From Gigaspora margarita (Eukaryota > Glomeromycota > Glomeromycetes > Diversisporales > Gigasporaceae): DNA of 64,000 nucleotides. Positions within the stretch are counted from its first letter, which is position 1, and the number at the start of each line of letters is the position of its first letter. The stretch lies in contig WTPW01000067.1 of the NCBI GenBank assembly GCA_009809945.1, forward strand, positions 453,972-517,971, read 5' to 3'. A program made the translations under genes and the position numbers. Shown here piece by piece: positions 35,722-47,500 of this stretch. The notes beneath the pieces are model-generated. The model was not told where the DNA came from and searched no databases. It saw only the letters and a program-made list of their open reading frames with translations.

Positions 35722-35817
35722 TACGGACAGTTCTTAGGGACAGTCCAGTGGCCAGAATTAGTATTAGGGTTAGGGTTATAGTAGGTGGATTTAGTTAATG
35801 TTAAAGAACTGTCCGTA
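35722..35817. repeat. Small inverted repeat with TTAGGGTTAGGG
   Basis: TACGGACAGTTCTT at left and AAGAACTGTCCGTA at right are exact complements. The loop holds ATTAGGGTTAGGGTTATAG. Confidence 0.75.
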
Positions 35818-36509
35818 AATCCTCCGCTATATAATATCACATGACCTTTGCGAATGGTGATTGGTTAGTTATAGTCTAATATTACGACACCTAGTAATAA
35901 TTACGACATGTCGTAATTATTATGACATGTCGTAATTATTATGACATGTAATAATTATTACGACATGTAGTAATAATTATGACATGTATAATTATTATTA
36001 CAATTACGACTTTTGTAATAAATAATTATTACATTACGACAAATTGCATTTTGAATTACGGCACCAATTATTATTTTAAATAGTAGATTAAATTAAAAAT
36101 ATTATAAATGGAAATTAACGAAATAAATAATTATATTATTGAATTTTAACCATCAGAAGGTCTTGAAGAATAATGAGATGCTGAGTCAATAGTTTGATAG
36201 GCTGCACAGCAGCTCTCTCAGTCTCTGGCAGAGGTATGCCACTACCAGCTATCATTTTTAAGAAATCTTCACACCTTTTAGCAGATATTTTTCACCTTTT
36301 CCTAATTTTCACGTAGACATTTGTATATATAATATATATAATATATAATAGGAAAATTATAGGTATCTCCCACAAGAGATATATCTTCCCAGGAGAACAT
36401 CTCCCACCTGGCATACTGATGCCAGATCAGGGGCTAGTTCATTCCCATCCAGTGAACACATGATAGATAAATACATTTCCTTTTCTGTATTGTTTTTTTT
36501 TGATCTGCT

Positions 36510-36865
36510 TTTTCTCTTTGCTTTTTTATTGTAGGTTTTTTTTCATTGTTTTTTTTCCTTTCTACTAACATTTTATTTCTTGTTAGTAGAGCCACTGTAG
36601 TCAGTATTTTTTGGCTATCATTTGTGGTAATTTCAAATCAGCTAAGGAGGATTTGGCTCTGTATATACAGCAGGGGTTTTTTTTATTTGCTTTTTCTGTT
36701 CTTCGATCTGTTGTAGGTTTTTTTTATTGTTTTTTTTCTTTTCTGAACTAACATTTTTTTCGTGGAGTTAATGGAACGACCATAGGTGTCAGTCATTATT
36801 TTTCGGCATCATCATTTGTGGTAATTCCAAATTGGTTAAGGAGAATTTGGCTCTGTACATTCAGC
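36510..36865 (+). repeat. Diverged tandem duplication about 180 bp
   Basis: TGTAGGTTTTTTTTCATTG (36531) and TGTAGGTTTTTTTTATTG (36711) open two copies. Both continue with CTAACATTT, ATTTGTGGTAATT, AAATT/CAG-GCTAAGGAG and ATTTGGCTCTGTA-AT-CAGCA. The right copy has been captured by the last exon-like piece of the kinase pseudogene (36976 leftwards). Confidence 0.65.
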
Positions 36866-36929
36866 AACCTGGTTGGATAGTATATGAAAGTTGAAACGAT
36901 TAAGGACAGTGATAACAATATTTACAAAA

Positions 36930-39593
36930 GAGCGCGTAAACCATCCAGCACCGTTGCACTCAAATTGCATTTTAAACTTACAAAATATATAAAATATATT
37001 AGTAAAAATTATTTTGCACTTTATTAGTAAAATAAACCATAAAATAAATAATATAGCCTTACGTATTTTAAAATATTTAATAAATTTTGAAAGCTAGTTA
37101 GTGTAACTATACATGGTGGTGTTCTTGACTGTGTATATCTATATGTGTCTTTAGCCTTTTCATTATAATTTACATATCGTATTCCATATTTCCAAGTTGC
37201 TTAATGTCTAACACCAATATTTTGAATATTATCTAATTTATTAAAAGGAATCCATTCGACTACATCTTCGTAAGATGTGGCTTTAAGTTGAAATTCTTTA
37301 ATGCAATCATCGACATCCTTATTTCCACTTGACCATCCTTGTGTTGTTCTCTGAGGGTCACATGTATGGCACCAAGCTTCAGTTATGTTATAGCGGTTAC
37401 AATTTGTACATTTTCCCTTCTCCACACTATGTATGGATTTAAATTCATCAAATACCAACATATATTCATTTTAGTTGTGTTTTGAGATAATCCATAGACA
37501 TTTTTACCCTCTAATTGCATATGATTTTTAAACTTACAAAATATAAGTAGAATTTATTTATGTAAAATGCATTATTAATTAAATATACTACACATATAAT
37601 CAATAATATAATCTTACTTCTTTTAATGCATCTAATAAATTTGGTGAACTAGTTAATTTTTTAAGCTCCACTGCGCATGAAGGTGTACGTGATTGCTTAT
37701 ATTTATACTCATCATTTTCATTGATATATTTTTCCAAATATCGTATTTCATCTAACCAGGTGCAAAAAATCTAACACCGATCTTTTTAATATTGACTAAT
37801 TTTTTAAAAGGAATCAATTCGATTACATCATCATAAGATGTGACTTTAAACTGAAATTGATGAATGCAATTATCGATCCTTACTTCCACTGGTCCATCCT
37901 TGTATTATTTTCTGAGGGTCACATGTTTGACACCAAGCTGGCGATGTGTACACGCTGATTCCTTAATTTACCTATTAATTTCATTTGATTTTTAAACTTA
38001 CAAGATATAATAAAATTTATTTAAATATGTTATCAATTAAAAAACTATATATATATATAAATAACATTATCTTCTTTTAATGTATCTAATAAATTTGGTG
38101 AACTAGCTAATGCCTTAAGATCCACAACGCATGATGGTGTACGTGACTGTTGGTATTCATATTCATCATTTTCATTGACATAATTCTTCCACATATCGTA
38201 TTCCATTAAACCAGGTTGCTAAAAATCTATCACCAATATTTTGAATATTATTTAATTTATTGAAAGGAATCCATTCGATTACATCTTTATAAGATTTGGC
38301 TTCAAGTTGAAAATTTTTAATGCAATTATCGACATCCTTATTTCCACTTGTCCATCCTTGTATCAACTTTTGAGGGTCACATGTTTGACACCAAGCGAAA
38401 GATGTGTTATATCGGTTACAATTTGCACATTTACCTTTATTCTTAGATCTTTTGGAACCAAAATCATCAAATACTATCATATATTCATTTGTAGTTATGT
38501 TTCGAGTTAATCCGTATATACGTTGATCCTCTAATTTATTTATCCTTTAATTTCATTTGATTTTTAAACTTACAAGATATAAGTAAAATTTATGTAAATA
38601 TGTTATCAATTAATTAAACTATATATAATAAAATTAATATTATCTTACTTCTTTTAATGCACTAATAAATTTGGCGAACTAGCTAATGCCTTAAGATCCA
38701 CAACGCATGATGGTGTACGTGATTGTGTATATCTATATCCATATTCAGCTTTTTCATTATAATTTACATATTGTATTCCATCTGACTAAGTTGCAAAAAA
38801 CCTATCACCGATCTTTTGAATACTATCCAATTTATTGAAAGGAATCCATTCGATTACATCTTTATAAGATGTGGCTTCAAGTTGAAATTCTTTAATACAA
38901 TCATCGACATCTCTATTTCCACTTGCCCATCCTTGTGTTGTTTTCTGAGGGTCACATGTTTGACACCAAGCGTAATCTGTGTTATATCTGTTGCAATTGG
39001 CACATCTTCCATAATCTTCCTTTCTTTTAGAACTAAATTGATGAAATACTATCATATATTCATTCGTAGTTATGTTTTGAGTTAATCCATGGATACGTTT
39101 ATAATTTAATTTATACTTTAATTGCAAATGATTTTTAAACTTACAAAATAGAATTAAATCTTATGTAAATAAGTTATCAATTAAATAAATTATACGTAAA
39201 TTATACGTATATAATAAATAATTTTATCTTACTTCTTTTAATGTATCTAATAAATTTGGTGAACTAGTTAATGTTTTAAGCTCCACTACGCATGATGGTG
39301 TACGTGATTGTTTGTATTCATTTTCAATTTTATTGTAATTTATATATCGTAATCCATCTAACCAGGTTGCAAAAAATCTATCGCCGATCTTCTGAAAATT
39401 GTCTAATTTTTTAAAAGGAATCCATTCGATTACATGTTTATAAGATGTGGCTTCGAGTTGAAACTCTTTAATGCAATTATCGACATCCTTATTTTCCACT
39501 TGTCCATCCTTGTGTTGTTTTCTGAGGGTCGCATATTTGACACCAAGCTTTAGATGGGTTACTTCTGTTACAATTTGCACATTTTGATGACAT
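36930..39593 (-). pseudogene. Decayed kinase-module gene, third unit of the array
   Basis: Same exon plan as the two intact kinase genes. The predicted ATG is at 39593 (MSSKCANCNRSNPSKAWCQIC), with exon-like blocks 39593-39233, 39139-38649, 38568-38083, 37996-37618 and 37532-37063. Damage is clear. One extra A in GGAAAATAAGG puts exon 1 out of frame (361 nt instead of 360). TGG to TAG stops exon 2 in the ATWLDG motif. Exon 3 has an early stop and has lost its GT donor (GAAGATAA). Exon 4 lacks the first two cysteines of its zinc ribbon. Exon 5 is frameshifted and stops at the pseudo-glycine loop. The final acceptor (36977) leads into unrelated repeat sequence, so the catalytic C-lobe is missing. 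Every surviving module is of the degenerate type. Confidence 0.85.
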
Positions 39594-39730
39594 TGAACGG
39601 TTTATCATCACTGACAAAGTCAAATGGTCGACAGGGTAACATTGTTTGCAATCCTCAGGGCCCGTATGTAAGGTTTCCCAGGCGGCTTTTCTTTCTAGAA
39701 AAAATGCAGGGTAAGAAATTATATATATTT

Positions 39731-39775
39731 ATATAACAAGTTGTGTTACACAGTAACAATCATGATCGTTACACC
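39731..39775 (-). promoter_or_regulatory. Upstream motif shared by the kinase units (locus 3)
   Basis: On the + strand ATATAACAAGTTGTGTTACA is followed by GTAACAATCATGATCGTTAC. The first half matches the upstream region of the 62.9-kb gene, the second that of the 53.6-kb gene. It lies about 140 bp before the predicted ATG, further away than in the intact genes. Confidence 0.5.
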
Positions 39776-41010
39776 ATATCCTCATAATAAGACAGAGCTA
39801 GGGATAACTGTGCCCATTTTGTTCTACAATGCAATTATGTAATATCTATGCATATGTGTGTATAATAGAGAACGTATATGCATATATGGGGAGCCCACAG
39901 CAAAAGGCTGCGGGTCAACCAATAACCAAATAATATATTTATAAAACAACTTTTAATAATTAAATCTATTAATGAAAAAGTACATAATTATGCATTATTA
40001 TTTTGATACTATTATCGAAAAGCATTGCACGCATGTGATATATTATTGTTTGGAATACAACTGGCTAGTAACGCCAGATATCAGACTTTATTGAATGATA
40101 TATTGAGAATTTGCAACATACATCAGCGATGATGTATAAACCGAGACGTGCAATACTCCCAGAAATGCAAACATAACCGCGCCGGGATTGCCGTCTGGTT
40201 TGAATCGCGATGCGTAGCATCAGCAGGTGGTCTCCCACACTGCATAAAGCAATCGCGATGCGTAGCATCAGCAGGTGGTCTCCCACACTGCATAAAGCAG
40301 GCCGGCCTCTATTATTATTACTCAGATGCATCTGGATAACGAGCACCAGATATTAAGGCTTATTAACATTAGCCGGTGGTTTCCCACACTGCATAAAGCA
40401 GGCCGGCTTTGATAAGAGGTTTAAGCTAGCACGAAATGGCAGATTCTACGTGGCTTCTATGTAGATTCATACGGGTGGGAGGGTTTGGGTGCAAACTTTG
40501 CTTCTAGCGGAGATGGCAGCTGGTCTGCTCGTAGCGTGCATCATCTTATACTTACCCCTGACAATGAAGATATTGTTAGCATTACATTGTGATCCTAAAT
40601 TAGGTAGCTAATTCAGATCTACTTATCTGATCTCATGTGTGATCACCATACTCCCGATCAGAATTAAAAGTTGACCCTAGCATAACCGGATTGCCACTGG
40701 CATATCCCTGCTTAGCCATCTTTTCAATCTGTTGACTTACTGCGTAAGTCAACTTGAAATAAGTGATAATCATATCCCAATTTTGGTCATGATTTTCTTA
40801 AAATCATGTGATTGTCCCAAAGCATCCTTTTGTTGTTGGTTCCCCCATATGCGGTTTTATTCTACTTTTTCTCGGAATTTTATTTTAAAATAAGGTGTTA
40901 ATAATTACAATCGTGAGGATTTTCATGATTGACATAACAATTGAAAAGTCTACGTTAAGGTCTGCAATGGGCCGGGTTGGGCTGGGTTTTCCTGGGCCCG
41001 AACCCAAGGG
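39776..41010. other. GC-richer island without a recognised gene
   Basis: About 40100-40700 is visibly richer in G and C than its surroundings and contains the 48-bp repeats listed next. No protein family is recognised. The frame 40346-40065 on the minus strand is just the repeat translated twice. It may be an inserted fragment of different origin. Confidence 0.4.
40203..40408 (+). repeat. 48-bp tandem repeat plus a third partial copy
   Basis: Two exact 48-bp units start AATCGCGATGCGTAGCATCA at 40203 and 40251. A third, partial copy at 40375-40407 has GGTGGTTTCCCACACTGCAT. Copies two and three are both followed by AAAGCAGGCCGGC. The first unit is preceded by CTGGTTTG, making a weak B-box-like GGTTTGAATCG. 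Confidence 0.8.
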
Positions 41011-41014
41011 TTAT

Positions 41015-41690
41015 AATTCTTTTCGGAGACATTTTCGATAATTAATTTTCTTAATAAATTGACAAAGAATATAAATACGATACCTAATATATATAATAAG
41101 TACGTATAGTTGTAATTGTATTTCTAAATAAATATGAATTATTACCTATCTAATGGATTCATAAAAATGAAGGTTGGTGAAGTCATTAAACGGAGCAATA
41201 GGGACTGCTGATGTTTCGCGCTTGCTTCTTTTTAATAGTCACCTTTGTTTTTTATTTTTTGTCGATAACATTTGAGAAATTATAAAAGAATCGTTCAAAT
41301 ATTGACTGCAATGATTATTTCTCTAAATAATCTCATCGAAGATGATTCTTGAGAATATTTCAATTATGTCATAAATTCTACATTCGAATTCTTCATTTGA
41401 TAATCACATTGCGAATGGCGTTAATCTGCTTTATTAGTTTGCGTTTGGTACAATTCTTGATCTTTAGTTTCATTATTTTCGGTAGCTCAAGGATCAATTC
41501 TACTGTAAGATTATTTAATTGTTACTTCTTAAAAGCTGTTAAATTATGAGATTCACCAAACGTTAGTATTAAATAACGAAATGTTATTTAAAGAAACATG
41601 CAATTATTATGAAAAGAACATTCGCAAATAATTTTAGAAAAATTATTTGAATGCAAAAAAAAAAAAAAAAGATAAAACTTTCATCGATGG
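41015..41690 (+). repeat. Dispersed spacer repeat R, copy 1
   Basis: Starts ATTCTTTTCGGAGACATTTT and ends in a poly-A run near 41655-41671. The same sequence recurs at about 43560-44260 and 54432-55030. No coding frame is conserved among the copies. The array copies continue with GCTTAACGTTATGTG, found here displaced at about 43050 after intervening sequence. Confidence 0.75.
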
Positions 41691-41699
41691 GCAAAGTAA

Positions 41700-43084
41700 T
41701 AAATGTAATCGAATAGCTAAAATTTACACTTAAATATTTTTATAAATTATTACATATTAAGGATGTTCAACAATCCAGTTTTGTGGGGCCACTGAGTCGT
41801 CATTAAGTAAGAGTCTTCGATTAGAATAAACATGATGCTTTTCATATTCGAAAATCTTATCGTTCATAAAAGATCCAAAGAAACACAAAGAGCAAATTAT
41901 GATGATGTTTATTAATTTCTAACTTTTATGCTAATCACGGCAATTTCATCTTATTTTATTATATATATGCACACATATATAAATATATATTTTTGCTACC
42001 GTAAAATTTTTTTTGTATTTAAATATTTCATTATTGGTTGCATTGTTTGTTCGAAATCAAAGGGCAAAAAGTTGCAAATAATAACGCTGTAAAAAAAATA
42101 TGAAATTTGTAAAGTCAAAGAAAAGTTGGGGAACTTGGTGTTGCCAAAATTAAACATATTCGTTGAAGTGTTGCTAAAAAAAGTATATTTGTTTGTTGGA
42201 TTGTCGATCTTTTTTTTTTTTTTTTTGCTACAATTTGCTGAAGACATATTGATAATAAATAAAGCAACGATCGAAATCATTATTTCGATCAATTGTACAT
42301 GTATGTAATAATTGAGCATCATCACAATCGAGAATACCCTTAAAAAATCGATCAAAATAAAAATTTCAATTGATACTTGAGCGACTCTTTTTATTCTTAT
42401 TGTATTTATCAAATGTCATCTTCAAAATTTAATAAATCAAAAATATAAGAAAAAACTATCTAACAAGTAATGTATGCAATGACCTGCGAAAACAGCAACG
42501 ACTTCAGCTGTTCCCATTACTCCATTTACCAATTTTACCAATTTTAACATGGCAGGATGTGTTTTAAATGAAGAATAATTCATTAAATGTTGAAAGAGGT
42601 TGGGCAATTGGACAAGTCGGTTGTCCAATAAAATTTAAATTTCTAAAATTGTCTGATTTTTTTTAGAAATAAGAAACCTCTGTTCAGAGTCAAGCAAACC
42701 AAATAATTAGGACAGTAATATACCACTAATTTTTACTTTATATATGTTAATAAATCAATGGACACTGGACAAATTTGTATGTCCAGTGTCCAGTGAAATT
42801 CGCTGGACATAGAGGGCTGCCCAACCCTGGTTACACTGCCTGTTTTCATCATGATGGTTACTATACGATGACATTTATTCGTTTTGACTTGCATTAGATA
42901 ATTAATTGATTATTAAATGTATGTAATATAATTTTTGGGAATTAAACCGGAATTTTGTCATATTTTAACCCCTAAAATCATTGAAAGATTTTTATTGGAT
43001 TTTGTATTGTTTGTTTGCTTTTGATATTTATATAATAAACGATAAATGCTTAACGTTATGTGGCATTTATTACTTAAGCCACGA
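41700..43084. other. Spacer interrupting repeat R copy 1
   Basis: Low-complexity, AT-rich. The minus frame 42412-41996 is hydrophobic and lysine-run-rich without a recognised domain. Contains the inverted-repeat element at 42598-42835. Confidence 0.4.
42598..42835. repeat. Possible MITE with GGTTGGGCA ends
   Basis: GGTTGGGCA at left and TGCCCAACC at right are complementary. The interior has CAATGGACACTGGAC and GTCCAGTGTCCAGTG as a strong local palindrome. The ends resemble hAT-type CAGGGTTGGGC termini, but an 8-bp duplication is not evident. Confidence 0.5.
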
Positions 43085-44800
43085 AAATGTTAAATCATAA
43101 CCAAAATTGAGATAAGCCTTGTAAAATATAACTAAATTATAAATTATAATTAATATTAATAATGTTAATTTAATTAATATCGTTTAATTAAAATATTTGC
43201 GTCTTAAACTCGTGATTAAATGTCGAAAATTAAATTGTGTCTGAACTTAAAAATTAATGTCGATAGCTCTTTTTTTTTTTCATGCCTTTATCAATGGGTC
43301 AAAATGGACCAAAAAGTGTCGAGAATTAAAATTTATTTAGCGAAAAAATAGGTTAAATTGATCATTCGTATTTATTATTGAGATGAATTTTCGTAATTCG
43401 ATAAAGCTTATTTTTATTAGTAAACAAAAACATTGAAATGAGTTTGTCATCTTAAATCAACAACCTTTTTACCATAAACCATTCTTTTTTAACCTGCATA
43501 GAAAAGTTCTGCGATCGGGTTTTTCAAGTGACCGCACAAGTAACATCTTACGACAAGGTTACAATTCTTTCGAAGACATTTTCGATAATTAATTTTCTTA
43601 ATAAATTGACAAAGAATATAAAAATGATACCTAATATACGTAATAAGTACGTATAGTTATAATTGCATTTCTAAATAAATATGAAATTATTACCTAGATA
43701 ATGGATTCATAAGTTAAAAATATAATAACATATTAAGGTTGACGAAGTCATTAAACGGAGTAACAATGACTGCATTTGCTTCTTTTTTAACCGTCACTTT
43801 TGTTTTTTGATTTTTTGTCGATAACATTAAAAGATCTGTTCAAATATAGATTACATTGTCTCTCAAATTAATCTCATAAATGATGCTTGAGAATATTTTA
43901 ATTATGTCATAAATTACATATTCGATTCTCATAAAAATTTGAAGTAAATATAATTATCGTTAAGCTCCATTGCGATTATTTGATAATCACATTGCGAATG
44001 ACGTTAATCTGCTTTATAAGTTTGCATTTGGTACAATTATTGATTCATTATTCTCATTATTTTGGTACCTCAGGATCAATTCTATCTGTAAGAATATTTA
44101 ATTGTTACTTATTAAAAGCTCTTAAATTATGAGATTCATCAAACGTTAGTATTAAATAACGTAAAATTATTTAAAGAAACTTGAATCAATATGCAATTAT
44201 TATGAAAAGAACATGTGCAAATAATTTTATTAAAAATTATTTGGACGCAAAAAAAAAAAATTTATTTAAAAATTGATTTAAGATAAAAAAAGAAATAAAA
44301 ATATTATTTGATGTGACTACATTTTTAATCTCAAAGTATTTCGTCTAATGAGCGACAAAACTTTCATCTGTCAAATAGGATTTCATCCGTCAAATAGGAA
44401 TTGGCGGAGGAAATTAGTAAATACTCCTACAATTGCATTTATTCATTTTTTAACAATTAAACTTGTATTGGATATCAATTTGACATATATAATAAACTCG
44501 ACTATTGGGGGGCTTCAAAGTCAACAAATAAATGACGCATTTCGAAAATAAATAGGATTTTTCAATAGTACTTTCACTTTGTTGTATTATAAATCGGAAA
44601 AATAAAATATGTCTCTGATTTTAACTTTGAAAACCTTATTGCATTAAATGATAAATGTTGTAATTTTGGTGATTAACCGAAATTTGACATCTTTTAACCC
44701 TTAAAAGCATTAACAATATTGAAATATTTTGTATTTGCTGTTTGCTTTTAACATTTAATTTTAAAAAAAAACAATAAATGCTTAACTTATGTGAAATTTA
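43085..44800 (+). repeat. Spacer repeat R, copy 2 (start of duplicated segment A)
   Basis: Begins ATCATAACCAAAATTGAGAT, matched at 53768, and runs through CCTTTATCAATGGGT, TTACCATAAACCA, the TCTTTTCGGAGACATTTT-like block and GATAAATGCTTAAC. It defines the left end of the roughly 10-kb segment duplicated at 53.8-63 kb. Confidence 0.75.
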
Positions 44801-45299
44801 TAATTTAAAATTTCAATGATATAATACTATGCATTCATTCATACTACGTACCTACAAAATACTGTATAACTGAATTGTACAATTCAGCAATTATAGAGTT
44901 CTTTTATTTACAAAAGTTAATTTGATTAATATCATTTAGTTAAATATATGTATATTAACAACTTTTTCACTTATTTAAAACAGATGATTATTATTCAATA
45001 ACTAATTCTAGTCTATGTTATAAATTTACAGTATATTGCCGAATAAAAGCAACAAAAAAATTGAAGATTTCTGATGTCAAGAAAAAAGGATGCTTTTATT
45101 TATAGTGATAAAACATAATACAGTTCTGTACTTTCTAGCAAGTTATATATGAACGAATGATTCCAAAATCGAGGGGCTGATTTATTCAGTATTTGCTTTT
45201 TGGCGGTAGGATACAGTATAAAAATCATAAAAAAAATCACAACCTTTAAAAAGCTATATTGCGAAATTTTATTAATATAACTGCTTTGTAATTAAGTTA

Positions 45300-46410
45300 T
45301 TCTTCATATTTCCTCGATTGCAATAATGTTAGTTGGATCGATTTTTAATACTTCATCAATCATTAAGCGATTCTTTATAATGATTTATCCTTAGATATAC
45401 CAACCCTCGATTAATTAATGCCGTAGCATTGCTTGGAACGATTCTTATAGTCATTAAGCGATTTTTCATAAATGCCCATATATTGATACATTAATCCTCG
45501 ATCACTCAATGCTATAGCATTAATTGGCATAATTAGTAATATCAATAAGAGATTCATATTTCTCATTTTTAAATAATGCCAAGCATCATTTGACCTGATT
45601 TCCAATGATTTATTTAAATCTGTTAGTAATTCCTCATATTTGCCTGTTTCTTGAAAAATTTTTCCACGTACAATTAATATAAGAGGATGATTTAGTTACT
45701 TATTTTCAGCATAATTTCCTTGATTTAGATAAATAATTCCGCGGATATATAATTTTTTAAACCATTTGAATCAATCTCTGATTTATATAGAATTGCAGTG
45801 CTTCATTTAAGCCTACACTCGATGTTTCATGTATGCTCGTCATATAATAGGTTAAACTTCGAACATCTAGTGTAAGCACATCACCTGGTTCGATTTTTAA
45901 AGATTTATTTAAATCAGCAAGTTGTTCACTAAGTTTATTAAAGATTTGATATGCCATTCCTTGAATACATAATGATGTAGCATTATTTGGTCTAATTTCT
46001 AATGATTTATTTAAATCATCGAGTGATTCTTCATATTTATCAATTTCCAGATAGGTTAACCCTCGATGATTTAAAACATCTGCATTATTAGTATCAATTA
46101 TTAACGAATTATTTAAATCTTTTAAGGGATTCATCATATCTACTTATTATTTGATAGACTGACCCTTGATTACATATTACATCTGGATCGTTGGGATTAA
46201 TTTCTAGAGTCTGGTACATCTTTGGCAACGTTAATCCTCGATTTTTCAATGCTTGGCCATCACTTTGTCTAATATCTAATGGTTTATTAAAATCAGTAAG
46301 TGATGCATTATTTGAATCGAGTTCAAATAATTCATTAATGCTTTTTCGTAATCGTTTATTATATTATAAACGATTGTTTAATTATTTATTTTTGATACAA
46401 AACTAAAGTA
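45300..46410 (-). pseudogene. TPR-repeat gene remnant A
   Basis: The best part is 46137-45757: VLNHRGLTYLEIDKYEESLD, DLNKSLEIRPNNA and following units repeat with the 34-residue period of tetratricopeptide repeats, which act as protein-interaction scaffolds. The 5' part (FELDSNNASLTDFNKPLDIR, ending near 46150) joins in another frame because of one extra A at about 46120. The 3' part (45605-45411) is also shifted. The gene is therefore broken by several small indels. It lies 2.6 kb downstream of the kinase gene on the same strand and has a more decayed twin at 56150-57300. Confidence 0.75.
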
Positions 46411-46729
46411 TTTTATAATCTATTATTATAGATCTTAAACTTTTCTGCAAAATTGAAAAAATTAAAATGTTGAAATTTAAATTCGCGATATTTTTTTTTA
46501 ATTCTAATTCTGCGTTTAATTGATTTTATAGTTTATCTTACTGTAGATTGACGTTCATTTGAATCCAAGTTAAAACAAAGTAGATTCCATTCCGATGTAC
46601 AATATGAATACGAATAAAGATTTTTTTGCATGATACTAGGTTTAAAATGTTATTATTGTAATTTAAAATCCAAATTATATACAACAAAATTTTGAAGATT
46701 AGTAATAAATCTAATAGTGTTCTCAAGTG

Positions 46730-47500
46730 CCTTAATTAAAAAGTGCCAGAAAATAAAATTTATTTAGTGGAAAAAACTTTTAAATTAGGCAAAAGGGTTA
46801 ATCATTAAGATGAGAGTGCGTAGTTGATAAAGCTTATTACGTTAATGTCATTTTATTAATAAAAATATTGAAATAAGTTTGTCATTTAAATCAATAACAA
46901 CCCATTTTTTTTTATACCTGATTTAAAAATTCTGCAATCAATTGAATTTTCAAAGAGCTCACAAGTATCATCATCATATTCAGCAATGAATTATACTTTC
47001 ATAAAAGTTTTTATAACAATAGAAAAAATCGGGAATCTCAAAACAATGGCCGATACTTATCATCTCTTAGCTTTTATCAATATGGAAACAAGTTCAACAA
47101 TTCCCACTAATAATCTCTTAATTCAATTTAACCAAAACCTAAAACTAGTAACATACTACAATTGATGAAGTCAGTAAATGGAACTACAAGGACTACTGAA
47201 GTTGATGCTTCGCCAGAATATTTGAGAAGATCCATAGCATTTGCTTCTTGTTAAATGGTCTCATTTAGTTTTTTATTTTTTGACAATTATATTTGAAAAA
47301 TAATAGAGGAACCGCTCAAATACAGAAATATTGAATGCAATGTTTATTTTGATTGATTCGATCACTAATTAATCTCATCGAAGATAATACTTGGGAAAAT
47401 TTTCAATTACGTCATAAATTGCATGATTGAATTCTCAATAAAAATTTTAAGTTATTAAACATAATTACTGGTAAACTCCATTGTGATCATTTGTTAATCG
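46730..47500 (+). repeat. Spacer repeat R, copy 3 (diverged)
   Basis: Shares AAAATTTATTTAG, TTGATAAAGCTTATTA, AAATAAGTTTGTCAT, ACCTG-AT-AAAAATTCTG and GATGAAGTCAGTAAA blocks with copies 2 and 4, but with more substitutions. On the minus strand a stretch GIVELVSILIKAKR resembles the complement of copy 4 (GIIELVGI-IKAKN), perhaps an old exon. Confidence 0.55.

Larger units (their letters stand above)
35174..36066. repeat. Palindromic element built of ATGTCGTAATTATT repeats
   Basis: Ends TGGTGCCGTAA (35174) and TTACGGCACCA (36066) are perfect complements. Both subterminal zones are arrays of TAATTATTACGACATGTCG in alternating orientation, so each zone is itself palindromic (ACATGT cores). The centre carries two further inverted-repeat units. 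ATTATTTTAAAT occurs on both sides a few bases outside and may be part of a duplicated target. Confidence 0.8.
33658..36300 (-). pseudogene. Broken multi-exon gene of unknown function
   Basis: Protein-like segments occur in order on the minus strand. SKRCEDFLKMIAGSGIPLPE and TERAAVQPIKLLTQHLIILQ are at about 36290-36150. LEGLNLLNKTKFIK is near 35055-35015. SCAAIAKQLIVKNIYPMEKQ and EADFYERMENRDWNTYYEDK are at 34940-34758. A C-terminus starting CRPPATDDEDSLIEDEQVKV (33985-33905) changes frame near 33895 into RKHKRVPTTSHTTKKGKKAK and a serine-rich end with a stop at about 33658. Frameshifts and an in-frame stop near 35055 argue for a pseudogene. The palindromic element at 35174-36066 lies between the first two segments. 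I do not recognise the family. It may be a host gene or a partner ORF of the neighbouring transposon. Confidence 0.45.

Noticed and set aside
35760-35780. Two TTAGGG units as a sign of a chromosome end
   Set aside because: Only two units, located inside a small inverted repeat in mid-window; not a telomere.
35200-36000. Regular ATGTCGTAATTATT repeats as a possible CRISPR array
   Set aside because: No unique spacers, palindromic units in alternating orientation, eukaryotic context; a palindromic element instead.
39791-39815. CTAGGGATAACTGTGCCC, resembling the first ten bases of the I-SceI homing endonuclease site
   Set aside because: Only the first half matches and no homing endonuclease gene is present; treated as coincidence.
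40065-40346. Minus-strand 93-aa frame with repeated CSVGDHLLMLRIAI
   Set aside because: The protein repeat is simply the 48-bp DNA repeat translated twice; no family and no gene context.
41996-42412. Minus-strand 138-aa frame
   Set aside because: AT-rich, hydrophobic, with a lysine run from a poly-T tract; not conserved in the other copies of the spacer repeat.
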